From Burkholderiales bacterium (GTDB lineage: Bacteria > Pseudomonadota > Gammaproteobacteria > Burkholderiales > SG8-41), in the NCBI GenBank assembly GCA_019749945.1, contig JAIEPF010000002.1, positions 75,914 through 139,913 of the forward strand: a stretch of 64,000 nt of DNA, read 5' to 3'. A program made the translations under genes and the position numbers. Positions 26,552 to 35,385 of this stretch are shown one piece after another. The notes beneath the pieces are model-generated. The model saw only the letters and a program-made list of their open reading frames with translations, had not been told where the DNA came from and did not search any database. The first letter of the stretch is position 1. Each line of letters opens with the position of its first letter.

Positions 26552-28318
26552 TTATCGCTGCGGCTCCGGCGCGCCCATCGCGCGTATGCGGTCCCGCGTC
26601 TGCGCCAGATCTTCCTGCCAGCTGCGATCACCGTGGATGATGGTCGGCTTGAGCAGGATGACCAGTTCGCTTTTGGAATTGCTGGAGTCGCGCTGGCGGA
26701 ACAGGTTGCCGAGGCCCGGCACATTGCCGACACCGGGCACCTGGCTGCGGTCGTTGATCGACTGTTGGCGCATCAGGCCGCCGATGGCGACGATGTTGCT
26801 GTCCTGCACGCGGACGATGGTGTCGGTCTCATTGACGTCGCTCGAGGCCAGCGGCAGCGTGAACGAGCCGAGGCTGCCGAGATCGATGACCTTGCGGCGT
26901 TCGACCACGTTGCTGACCGAGGGATGGATGTGCAGGATGATGTTGTTTTCGCCGTCGATCTGCGGCGTGACATCAAGCGCGATGCCCGAGAAAAACGGGG
27001 CCACGGTGATGGTCGGCGTCACCGTGGTGTTGGTGCCGCTGGTGCTCGATGTCGTGCTGACATTGGTGACGAAGAAATCGTCGGTGCCCACTTTCAGCAC
27101 GGCCTTCTGGTTGTTGATCGTCGCCACCCGCGGGCTGGACAACACGTTCACGGTGCCCTGGGTTTCGAGGAAGGACAGCAGCGCGGCAAAGTTCTGCGTC
27201 TGCAGGGCAAGGCCGAACACGCCGCCCGCGGCACCCGCGCCCAGCGCCAGGCCGCTCGCAATGGTACCCACGGAACCGCCCGTTAATGCGGAATTGCTCA
27301 GCACCGTGCCATCCGCGGCACGCGCGGTCGGCGCGCTGATGGTACCGGTGCGGCCCAGCGAAGCACCGGGGCTGACCACGCCGGCACCAAATCGCGTGCT
27401 GCCGTCGCGGAACGCGGCCCAGTTGACGCCCGCCTGATAACCGTCCTTCAGCGACACCTCGATGATTTTCGCTTCCAGCACCACCTGCCGTTCCACGATC
27501 AACTGCATCGACTTGAGGAATTTCTCGACGTTGCGCAGTTCGCCCGGCATCGCCCTGACGACGATCACCCCCGATTGCGCATTGACCACCACGCTGCTTC
27601 CGGCGCCGCCGCCAAGGATGGCAAACAGCGACTTCTGGATATCGCCCCAGAAGTCCGAATCCGAAGTCGTGGTGACGCGGGTGCTTTCCGCGGCCCGGGT
27701 GCCGGCGCCGCCGGTCGGCCCTGTGGTCGGCACCGGAATCGCGCCCGGCGCCGGCGTGCCGGGACTGGCCGAACCGGAAGCAATCGAGCCCGAGCTGACG
27801 CGGGTTTCGGTCTGGCCGCGGCGCTGCGCCTGCAGGTAGTTGACCTGGAAAATGCGGGTCTGCAGCGCGGCCGGCAGCACCACGATGCGGTTGCCCTGCA
27901 TCGTGTAGTCGAACCCGTAGAGATCGCGCAGCGTGTCCAGCGCTTCGGTGACCGTCACATCTTTCAGGTTGACCGAGATCTCGCCCTTGACTTCGGGATG
28001 CAGCACCATGCTGTAACGGGTGCCGGACACGATGGCCATGAACACCTGCCCGGCCGGCGCGTTGCTGACCGACAGGTCAAAACGCGCCTCGGGTTTCTGC
28101 GCATCCGCCCGCGGCATCTCCACCACCAGCGGCGGCAGCAATGCCCGGCTCACGGCGCTCTCGGCGACCGGCTTGCGCTCGGTGGCGGCCCGCTCCAGTT
28201 CCCTGTTGATGGCGTCGTGCGCGAGATTCGGGCGCTGCTGCGGCAAATCGGCGCAGCCCGAGACAATCGCCATTGATGCGATGGTCATCCATCGTTGCAT
28301 GTCATTTCGCCTGTTCAT
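26552..28318 (-). CDS. mshL: MSHA secretin MshL
   Basis: This 588-residue outer-membrane secretin for pilus extrusion has a lipobox (SMAIVSGCADL), a secretin/TonB short N-terminal domain around EISVNLKDVTVTEALDTL, and an N0/N1-type region. The C-terminal secretin domain carries VERQVVLEAKIIEVSL, TPQIDGENNIILHIHPSVS and VAIGGLM. The start is set at ATG 28318; a GTG two codons earlier is possible. A Gly/Pro/Thr-rich stretch at about residues 180-215 is likely a flexible linker. Confidence 0.94.
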   Translation of the reverse strand: MNRRNDMQRWMTIASMAIVSGCADLPQQRPNLAHDAINRELERAATERKPVAESAVSRALLPPLVVEMPRADAQKPEARFDLSVSNAPAGQVFMAIVSGTRYSMVLHPEVKGEISVNLKDVTVTEALDTLRDLYGFDYTMQGNRIVVLPAALQTRIFQVNYLQAQRRGQTETRVSSGSIASGSASPGTPAPGAIPVPTTGPTGGAGTRAAESTRVTTTSDSDFWGDIQKSLFAILGGGAGSSVVVNAQSGVIVVRAMPGELRNVEKFLKSMQLIVERQVVLEAKIIEVSLKDGYQAGVNWAAFRDGSTRFGAGVVSPGASLGRTGTISAPTARAADGTVLSNSALTGGSVGTIASGLALGAGAAGGVFGLALQTQNFAALLSFLETQGTVNVLSSPRVATINNQKAVLKVGTDDFFVTNVSTTSSTSGTNTTVTPTITVAPFFSGIALDVTPQIDGENNIILHIHPSVSNVVERRKVIDLGSLGSFTLPLASSDVNETDTIVRVQDSNIVAIGGLMRQQSINDRSQVPGVGNVPGLGNLFRQRDSSNSKSELVILLKPTIIHGDRSWQEDLAQTRDRIRAMGAPEPQR

Positions 28319-28320
28319 GT

Positions 28321-28689
28321 TCACTTTGTTGTCCGGGCTGCGTTTTTCTTCAAATCACCGGTCATCCGCTTCTCGACCAGCGGAAACAGTTTCAGCACCG
28401 TGGTTTCCGCACCATCCTTCAACACCGCCTCGCTTTCGGTCAGCCTGACCAGGCGCGCCGAACCATAACGTCCGCCCAGGACCACCATCTCGCCGCTGAT
28501 CACCGCCACCTTGCGCCCCGGCGCCAGCATCACCGATTGCAATACCGGGCCTCCGTTGTAAATCCCCTCGCCGGCCGTCGCGGCAAGAGCGCCGGGAGGG
28601 CGGGTCGGATCCGTCAATCCCTGCGCGGCCGCATTGATCGCCACCCCGGACGCAATCATCAGAAAAAGCAGCTTCTGCAAGTGTCTCAT
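28321..28689 (-). CDS. mshK: MSHA biogenesis protein MshK
   Basis: This 122-residue periplasmic protein has a signal peptide (LLFLMIASGVAINAAAQG) and the TDPTRPP motif shared by MshK and PilP/GspC-like proteins, followed by a small beta domain (VLQSVMLAPGRKVAVISGEMVVLGG). It probably links the inner-membrane complex to the MshL secretin. ATGA overlap with mshJ. Confidence 0.9.
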   Translation of the reverse strand: MRHLQKLLFLMIASGVAINAAAQGLTDPTRPPGALAATAGEGIYNGGPVLQSVMLAPGRKVAVISGEMVVLGGRYGSARLVRLTESEAVLKDGAETTVLKLFPLVEKRMTGDLKKNAARTTK

Positions 28690-29375
28690 ACCACCAGCCA
28701 GACCTTGTTCAGACTCAGGGTATGCAGCGTCAGCGTCAGCCGCAGTTTCGGATGGTCCCCCGCATCCAGCGTCACCTTGCCCCAGAACAACTGCCAGGGC
28801 AATGCTTCCAGCCGGGCGAGATAGCCGTGCAGCTCGGCATAGGAGCCCTCGACGGACAACTCAAAACTGTGCTGATAGATGCTGCGGTCGGCCACGCCGG
28901 CCGGCGCTCCACTGCCCGCGGCGGATTGGGCGGGCGCCCCGCTCGTCTGGTAACGCTGCACCGGCAGCTTGCGCAGGCTGACCAGCGCAAGTCCGCGCTC
29001 CTTCTTCAGGACGCTTTCCAGCAGCTTGGCCACCTGATCCGGCGGCACCAGCTGTTTCTGCAGGCCCTGCAGCCGGCCGTCCATTTCCGCAATCTGCTTG
29101 CGCAATTCATCGCGGTAACGCCGCCTGACCTCGTCCGGATCCGCCTGAGCACTGTTGGCGCCGATCAGGATCTCGCCGGCCTTGATCGCGGTACGCGCCT
29201 CGGATAACTGTGCGGACAATCGTTTCTGCTGCACCTCCAGCGGGCTCAGCAGCAGCGTGTCCAGCAGCGCCACCACAACCGCCACCAGACCGGCGGTGAT
29301 CAGCACACGTTCACGCAGGGAGCGCGCGTTAAAAAGACCGGCCCAGTGCTGCCAGCGTTTGGTCAACTCGGACAT
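28686..29375 (-). CDS. mshJ: MSHA biogenesis protein MshJ (PilO/GspM-like)
   Basis: This 229-residue protein has a short cytoplasmic N-terminus, one transmembrane helix (about residues 20-40), a coiled-coil (EVQQKRLSAQLSEARTAIKAGE, then RRRYRDELRKQIAEMDGRL) and a ferredoxin-like C-terminal domain ending in LHTLSLNKVWLVV, the MshJ signature. It would be part of the inner-membrane alignment complex. It starts one base inside the preceding gene (TGATG). Confidence 0.9.
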   Translation of the reverse strand: MSELTKRWQHWAGLFNARSLRERVLITAGLVAVVVALLDTLLLSPLEVQQKRLSAQLSEARTAIKAGEILIGANSAQADPDEVRRRYRDELRKQIAEMDGRLQGLQKQLVPPDQVAKLLESVLKKERGLALVSLRKLPVQRYQTSGAPAQSAAGSGAPAGVADRSIYQHSFELSVEGSYAELHGYLARLEALPWQLFWGKVTLDAGDHPKLRLTLTLHTLSLNKVWLVV

Positions 29376-30043
29376 CAGCGTTTTTCCCCGCCCTTGTCGG
29401 CACCGTCCCCGGGCTCGCCGGTGGTCAGATTGAATTCGAGGTAACGCGGCGCCGCAGCCGCCGTTTTTTCGCCGTCCTTGCCCGCTACGGCAGGCAGCAC
29501 CGCAGGCCGGCGCATTTCCAGCGCCGAGAATTCGCGCCCCTTGAGCGCGGGCTCCCTGTTCATTTTCTGGATGTATTCCGGCAGCAGGTCGGGGCTGATG
29601 ACCCGGCCCTGGATCGCCACCTCGCCGGCGCCGCCGACGGTAAATCCGGTGAGCCACAAACCGTTCAGCGCCTGCCGCGAAAACGCCTGCAGATAACCGG
29701 CGAAGCCGTTGCGATTGCCCAGTGCACCGCCCTCCAGCACAGCCATCGCGTCGCGCGCCGACTTGAGCTCCATCTCCAATCGCTGCACTTCGGCGGCCAG
29801 TCCGGTGTTGCCCTTTTGCGCGGTCTCGCCCTTGAGGCGGTCGGTGTACGCGCTCTGCGCCTTGAGCAGGCCCTGCGCCGAAACCAGTTCCGTCTGCAGG
29901 CCGGCCAGCTGGTGCTGGTGGTAAAACTGCAGGCCGATCATCACGACTGCGGCGAGTCCGGCCAGCATGGCCGCCCGGTTCAGCGACAGCAGCAGGCGCG
30001 GTTTGCGGAACGCCGGGCCGAAAAGATTGATGTACTGGCTCAT
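29375..30043 (-). CDS. PilN-like MSHA biogenesis protein (MshI2)
   Basis: This 222-residue protein has a cytoplasmic start MSQYINLFGPAFRKP (the short PilN-type motif that contacts the PilM-like protein), one transmembrane helix (about residues 26-45), a coiled coil, and a ferredoxin-like domain (LWLTGFTVGGAGEVAIQGRV). It lies between mshI and mshJ. TGATG overlaps at both ends point to strict stoichiometry of MshI, this protein and MshJ. Confidence 0.88.
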   Translation of the reverse strand: MSQYINLFGPAFRKPRLLLSLNRAAMLAGLAAVVMIGLQFYHQHQLAGLQTELVSAQGLLKAQSAYTDRLKGETAQKGNTGLAAEVQRLEMELKSARDAMAVLEGGALGNRNGFAGYLQAFSRQALNGLWLTGFTVGGAGEVAIQGRVISPDLLPEYIQKMNREPALKGREFSALEMRRPAVLPAVAGKDGEKTAAAAPRYLEFNLTTGEPGDGADKGGEKR

Positions 30044-30972
30044 CAGGCCGCGCGCTCCTCGCGCATCGCCGCGCCGATCAGTTGCAGACATTGCGACTGG
30101 CGCAAAGGATCGCGCAGTTCCGGGACCCCGGGAAAATCCACGACCTGTTCCAGATCGAGCAGGCTGACCGGCACCGTCAGGTTGCCGCCCAGATATTCGA
30201 CCAGCCGTGCGCCGTCGGGCACCTGTGACACGATCAGACGCGATACCGCCACATTGCGAAACTGCCGGTCGAAATGATCCAGTGAACGCTGCAGTTCCAG
30301 CGCCACCCGGTCATAACGGGCTTCGACATCCGTACCGGAGGCAAAATCCTGCAGCGACACCTCGATCTGGCGGGCCTGATACAGCTCGCCGCCGCTGGTG
30401 AACGTCAGCAATGCGCCGGCATCATCAAAACACAGCATCGCCAGGCCGCGACCGTCTTCCTCCAGCAGCTTCGCCACGTTGCGCTGCGCGAGTTCGGGAA
30501 TGTCGATCACTTCGAGGTCGATATCGGCATCGTTGAACGGCTGCACGGTCGCCGCAATCGCATCATTGCGCGCCGCAACCGCAAGCATCTGCGCCGGGCG
30601 CCCGGCGTGTTCACCGCCGGGAACGCGGACGGCATCCACCATCGCCGTTTCGACCGGGTAGTCGATCATGTCCTTCAGCGACCAGCGCACCGCATTCTTC
30701 GCTTCCGCCGCCGGCACATTCGGGGCATCGACGGCGAACATCTGGTACTGGCTGGTTTTGAGCAGGGTTATGCATTGATAGCGGTCGAGATTCAGTTCCT
30801 TGCGCAGCCGCTTCAGCGTATCAAGGTCGCTGCCCTCCTTGCGGAATGACTCGCAGAGCAGGATCTCCGGACGCGGCTTGCCCACGAGCAGCACATGCGA
30901 GAGATCCACACGGTCAGCGTGGAGATTGAGGCACAACCATCCCGGCCGCTGTTTTTTGCTGAACAAGCTCAT
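30043..30972 (-). CDS. mshI: MSHA biogenesis protein MshI (PilM-like)
   Basis: This 309-residue cytoplasmic actin-fold relative of PilM starts with MSLFSKKQRPGWLCLNLHADRVDLSHV. Further pattern includes NAVRWSLKDMIDYP and LAMLCFDDAGALLTF. It is first gene of the assembly block (mshI-I2-J-K-L-M-N), preceded by a plausible sigma-70 promoter and a palindrome. Confidence 0.9.
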   Translation of the reverse strand: MSLFSKKQRPGWLCLNLHADRVDLSHVLLVGKPRPEILLCESFRKEGSDLDTLKRLRKELNLDRYQCITLLKTSQYQMFAVDAPNVPAAEAKNAVRWSLKDMIDYPVETAMVDAVRVPGGEHAGRPAQMLAVAARNDAIAATVQPFNDADIDLEVIDIPELAQRNVAKLLEEDGRGLAMLCFDDAGALLTFTSGGELYQARQIEVSLQDFASGTDVEARYDRVALELQRSLDHFDRQFRNVAVSRLIVSQVPDGARLVEYLGGNLTVPVSLLDLEQVVDFPGVPELRDPLRQSQCLQLIGAAMREERAA

Positions 30973-31006
30973 GTGGCTGCAGAACGCCCAAAGATAAAAC
31001 TTCCTG

Positions 31007-31034
31007 AAACTAACATATTTTTCAATGTTGTCAA
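31007..31034 (-). promoter_or_regulatory. Candidate sigma-70 promoter of the mshI-N operon
   Basis: On the minus strand a consensus -35 TTGACA (31029-31034), 16-base spacer, and TAGTTT preceded by TGT (extended -10) at 31007-31012. The expected start is about 28 bases before the mshI ATG. Confidence 0.55.
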
Positions 31035-31063
31035 AGACTTACAACGCACTTTCCGCAGTATGG

Positions 31064-31081
31064 TACCAGTTAAAACTGGTA
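31064..31081. promoter_or_regulatory. Perfect palindrome, possible operator
   Basis: TACCAGTT-AA-AACTGGTA: eight-base arms with a two-base centre. It lies 30 bases upstream of the mshI -35 and 15 bases beyond the stop of the giant mshQ-like gene. The absence of an adjacent T-run after the hairpin on either strand argues against a simple terminator, so an operator or activator site for the mshI-N operon is more likely. Confidence 0.5.
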
Positions 31082-31095
31082 ATCCATTGTTTTAA

Positions 31096-34000
31096 TTAAT
31101 AATTTTCCCGCATATATATTCGTTCATCACCACCCGACCGAATGCCGAAGCGCGCGCGTGCCGCCGGATCGCGGTCATACGCAGCGCCGCACCACTGCCC
31201 GCGCAAATGCGCCAGCGCGCCGGGAGCCGCCGCCGGCGCGAAAGCCGGACAAGCCGCGGCATTCGCAGCCGTGCCGAGATTGATCGCCAGATCCACGCTG
31301 CCGTTGTTGCCGGCGCCCGGCGCAGTGAGGGAAATGTAGCCGCGCCCCGATGCCAGGGGTCCAACACTCGCCGTCGTATCGCCGGCATTCAGGTTCCCGA
31401 TGTAATTGCCCATGCCCACATTGCCGCTGGCCACCGTTGTACACGAATCGGCAGTGTTTGGTGCAAAGAACGTGCCTGTCCAGTACTGCGCTTCAAACGG
31501 CACGCGCAAGGGCAATAATTGCGAGCCGCTGGCCCCGATCAGGCGCAGGCGGCCGAAACGCATGGCCTTGCCGGTGGTAAAGGCGATGCCGCTGCCGGCA
31601 CTGGCCTGTCCAAATCTCGCCGGATTTGTCGAGTAGGCGACACCATCGGCGTCGATGACATTGATGGCCAGCGAAATTTCGGCATCGAATGGCGCCTGGG
31701 GCGTGGATCGCACAAAAAACAGACCGCCCCCGGAGTTGAAGGTCAATGTGCCCGTACCGTTGCCGCCGTCCACGATTGCCGGATCCGGCGCTGTGACGGC
31801 GCTGGCATCCAGCGTGCCGGTGGCCGCGGTATAGGTTTTGCCGGTCAGGCTGGCCGCGTTGATCTTGAAAAACGCCTGCGCCGCCGGCGTCGTGCCCTTG
31901 TAGTTCGCGGTCGTACCGCCGGCCAGATTGCGCGCCGTCACGGTCATCACCGGCTGCATGCCCGGGGCATAGTTGAACGACTGCCCGACATAGGTAAAGG
32001 CGCCGCCGCTGCAGGCCGTCGCAAAGACCGGCGCATTCACACTGACATCGAAATGGTGCGGCGTGAAACGGCCGATGTTGCCGGTTGTGGTGCCGGTGAC
32101 ATCACCGGCACCCAGATAATCCCCGTCGCCCACTTCCGGCGTGATCCTGATGATGCCGACTTCGTCCCAGGTGACATTGTTTACGGTGACCGAGCCGGCC
32201 GTAAACAAGCCGCCGGCAATCGTGCCGTTACCCAGCGCAGGATTGCTGGTCAGCCCGAGCCCCGGCACCAGCGCGGTCGCCAGCCGGACACCTTCCGGTG
32301 CCAGCTCCCTGCCATAGTTCGGCGTCGCATTGCCCTGGGAATTCACCGCCGTCGCGGTCAGCGTGATGCTTTCGCCGGCCTTGATGAACACCGCGCCGCC
32401 GGCGTCTGCCGCACCGGGATTGGCAAAATTGTCGGCGGTGCGGCGGATATTGCTCACCACAAAACCGGCCGGCTTGACCACAAAATCATTGGACACGCCG
32501 CTCATGAAATCGCCGGAATTGTCGATGTTGTGACGGGCATGGAGCCGGATCGCGCCGACGTCGGGATAGTCCAGCGTGAAACTGGCCGTCGAGTTGGCGC
32601 CAAAGGTCATCGATTTTGCGGTCCAGGCGCCGATCCCGCTGCCGGGATTGGCGGCAATCGCGCTGGCGCCGTTGTTGCTGATCGTCACCTGCTGGCCAGG
32701 CTGGCAGGTCGCCGGGTTCACGCACTGGGACGCCAGATCGATGCTGACGTTGCCGCTGAACAATCCCACGCAGGCGTCACTGGAATCGCTTTTGCGTACG
32801 GCACGCAGTGTTTGCAGCGCGGAGGTCGTGCCGGCAATCTGCGGCGGAACGCTGCTGAAAATAAACCCGCTATCCTGGAAATCGAGATTACAGGTCTGGG
32901 CAAGCCCGTTGAAACACAGCGTTGCGGATGCCGGCGCCGGCGCTGTTGAACCCGCCCCCAGCACCACCGCACCCGGCGTGGTCTTGCGCAATTGCGCGGT
33001 AGTGGAGCCGGTAAAACTGACGGTGTCGCTGGTCACCCAGCCCGTCGGGCTCAGCGTGGTCGTCACGCTGCCGGGATACAGCGTGCTGCAGGACGCATCG
33101 GCGCAGGCCTTGACGGTGACACTCGCCGGTTCACAGGTCAGCCCCGCGCCGCTGTGTTCGATGCGGATATGGTGGAACGCAATCGCGCAGGGACGGGTGA
33201 TGTCGCGGATGGCGATGACTTCCGCGTCGGTCAGTACCTGGCCGTAAATTCGCAGCTCGTCGAGTTGCCCGTCAAGATACACCGGCGATCCGCCCGTATC
33301 CTCGATCCTGCCGATGCTGGAAAACGCCGTGCCGATGACTCCGGTGGCGATCGCACCACTCGTGTTCAGCACGCCATCGATATAGATTTTGTAAGTGCCG
33401 GCGACATGATCCCGGGTCAGCACCACATGCCGCCAGGCGCCATTGTTGATGGCAACCGTGGATTTGGTGGCGTAGTCGTTGCCGACGGAGACACCGATCC
33501 GCCCGGATGCATCAATCCAGCCCCAGAAAATATCATCCGCGCCGCCCGACTGTTCGACGCCGCTGACACCCGGCGCCTGCCAGCCGAGGTCATTGCCGGT
33601 CTGCGTGGTCCTGATCCAGAACGCCAGACTCGCCGTGGCATTGAGTTCGTTGGACAGTCCGGTGACCTGGATGTAACGGGCGCTGCCGTCGAGCTGCGCG
33701 CCGTTGCACACCTGCGCCGGCACGGGTGTCGCGCCATTCATCGCCGTGCCGTTGAAACCATTGCCGCTCGAATCGGCGACATCGCCGGCGGCATTCCACG
33801 CCGCCTCATCGAGCTTGTAATAAGCCCGCGGCGTGGGCAGCGCAGCGCCGCAATACGACAAAGCCGAGAGCGGAATGAACTGGAAGCCGCCGGTGGCCGG
33901 ACCGCTCCAGTTCAGCTGCGCCACGGCACCGCCGCCGTTTTCGTAATACTCCATCACCACCGGATAACGCTGTCCGGCGGTCAGCGCAACCGGCGCGCTG

Positions 34001-35307
34001 TCGTCGTTGGTCGGCGCGTGATCGGTCCAGTTGTTGATCACCAGGTTGCCGTTGACATACAGGCGGACGCCATCATCGCTGCGGGTGCGGAAGGTGTAGT
34101 CGCCGGTCACCGGCGCCGTGACGAAACCCTGCCAGCGCACGCTGAAATTATCGGCGCCGATACCCGCGACACCCGGGGTCCCGGTGCCCCAGTCGAAATT
34201 GATCGGCCCGTCGATGCGCTCCGTCGTATTGCCCGTCAGATTGATCTGGTCGAAGTAGCTGCCGCGCAACCCCGGTAGATAGCCGACTTCGGCAAAAAAC
34301 GTCGCCTGCGAATTGGCTGCAATGACCCCGCCGGCGGCGGAAGTGACGTTGTTGACGGTCAGCGTATAGGACTGCGCCGGCAGCGTGCTGGTGGTCAGCG
34401 TGACGGTCTGCCCGTCAACACCCAGCACCGCGCTGGATATCGTGGCGCCGCCGCTGAGCGCATAGTTCGCCGCATTCTCCGCCGTCGCCGCATTGAGCGG
34501 GCGCGAAAAAAACACCTCGATCTGATTGGTGGTGCCGCATCTGAGCGTGGCCGAGACCAGTGCCGGCACGGCGGGCCGCAGAGCGATGGTCAGAAATGCA
34601 TTGACCGAATTGGTCACGGTCGCCGTGGTATTGCCCGTCGAACCTGCGGTTGCCTTCACGCCGTCCCACACACCGATACCGCCGCCATCCCCCGAGTTGG
34701 TACCGCCATCCGAACGCTCGCTCAGTCCGGTCAGATTGGCATTGGCCTGTGCGCTGAAACCGGCGCCCGCCGCGTCGTTGTGCCGTGATACCGCCTGCAC
34801 GATCAATGTCTCGGCAAGGGTGGTGGTGACGCCGGAGACCGTGACGGATGTGCCGGCCGCAGCCTTGACGCCGCCGCCGGTAACATCCCAGGGGTTGCCG
34901 GTTTCGATCACATTGCGATAGGTCAGGATGCGCGCATAAACGTGATTGCCCGGATCGGCAACGGTCGGCGCAGCCATGGCGTTTGACGTCGCCCGCGCCC
35001 AGAACACCGTGAGCCGCGTGCCATTTGCCGGCGCATTGATATTTTGCGGGCTTCCGGGCACCGCCACGAATCCCTGCGCATTGGACAAGGTGACGGCATC
35101 GCCACCGCGGCTTTCGACAAACAGCAGTGCCACATCACCGGTGATATGCGCCGGCCATGCCGGACTCACCGCACCCGTGGCACTGACTTCGCCGCCCGCG
35201 CCCTGAAACGTCGGCGCCGCAAGCGCCACCCCCGCGGAGGAAACCATGCTGCCAAGAACCAGCAGCACCAATCCCAAAAAGCGCGATAAGCTATTGATTT
35301 TATTCAT
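31096..35307 (-). CDS. giant MshQ-like adhesin/tip protein with PA14 and LamG-like domains
   Basis: This is a 1,403-residue secreted protein with a signal peptide (FLGLVLLVLGSMVSSAGVALA). Domains in order: an N-terminal module of about 200 residues shared with the next gene (about 45-245); an Ig-like/Big_5-type segment (250-330); PA14 (about 345-475, GLRGSYFDQINLTGN ... SDDGVRLYVNG); a LamG/concanavalin-like domain (about 490-705, with WRHVVLTRD and LDGQLDELRIYG); and an MshQ-type DUF6701 C-terminus ending DPAARARFGI-x4-DERIY. It is preceded by a strong AGGGGG ribosome-binding site. PA14 and LamG suggest glycan binding. It is last gene of the pilus structural block. Confidence 0.85.
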   Translation of the reverse strand: MNKINSLSRFLGLVLLVLGSMVSSAGVALAAPTFQGAGGEVSATGAVSPAWPAHITGDVALLFVESRGGDAVTLSNAQGFVAVPGSPQNINAPANGTRLTVFWARATSNAMAAPTVADPGNHVYARILTYRNVIETGNPWDVTGGGVKAAAGTSVTVSGVTTTLAETLIVQAVSRHNDAAGAGFSAQANANLTGLSERSDGGTNSGDGGGIGVWDGVKATAGSTGNTTATVTNSVNAFLTIALRPAVPALVSATLRCGTTNQIEVFFSRPLNAATAENAANYALSGGATISSAVLGVDGQTVTLTTSTLPAQSYTLTVNNVTSAAGGVIAANSQATFFAEVGYLPGLRGSYFDQINLTGNTTERIDGPINFDWGTGTPGVAGIGADNFSVRWQGFVTAPVTGDYTFRTRSDDGVRLYVNGNLVINNWTDHAPTNDDSAPVALTAGQRYPVVMEYYENGGGAVAQLNWSGPATGGFQFIPLSALSYCGAALPTPRAYYKLDEAAWNAAGDVADSSGNGFNGTAMNGATPVPAQVCNGAQLDGSARYIQVTGLSNELNATASLAFWIRTTQTGNDLGWQAPGVSGVEQSGGADDIFWGWIDASGRIGVSVGNDYATKSTVAINNGAWRHVVLTRDHVAGTYKIYIDGVLNTSGAIATGVIGTAFSSIGRIEDTGGSPVYLDGQLDELRIYGQVLTDAEVIAIRDITRPCAIAFHHIRIEHSGAGLTCEPASVTVKACADASCSTLYPGSVTTTLSPTGWVTSDTVSFTGSTTAQLRKTTPGAVVLGAGSTAPAPASATLCFNGLAQTCNLDFQDSGFIFSSVPPQIAGTTSALQTLRAVRKSDSSDACVGLFSGNVSIDLASQCVNPATCQPGQQVTISNNGASAIAANPGSGIGAWTAKSMTFGANSTASFTLDYPDVGAIRLHARHNIDNSGDFMSGVSNDFVVKPAGFVVSNIRRTADNFANPGAADAGGAVFIKAGESITLTATAVNSQGNATPNYGRELAPEGVRLATALVPGLGLTSNPALGNGTIAGGLFTAGSVTVNNVTWDEVGIIRITPEVGDGDYLGAGDVTGTTTGNIGRFTPHHFDVSVNAPVFATACSGGAFTYVGQSFNYAPGMQPVMTVTARNLAGGTTANYKGTTPAAQAFFKINAASLTGKTYTAATGTLDASAVTAPDPAIVDGGNGTGTLTFNSGGGLFFVRSTPQAPFDAEISLAINVIDADGVAYSTNPARFGQASAGSGIAFTTGKAMRFGRLRLIGASGSQLLPLRVPFEAQYWTGTFFAPNTADSCTTVASGNVGMGNYIGNLNAGDTTASVGPLASGRGYISLTAPGAGNNGSVDLAINLGTAANAAACPAFAPAAAPGALAHLRGQWCGAAYDRDPAARARFGIRSGGDERIYMRENY

Positions 35308-35385
35308 AAATATCCCCCTGATCCGAGCAAACATAATTGACGTCGCTCGTCTATCAGAGCCTCCATCGTCAGCATTGTGCCGCAG

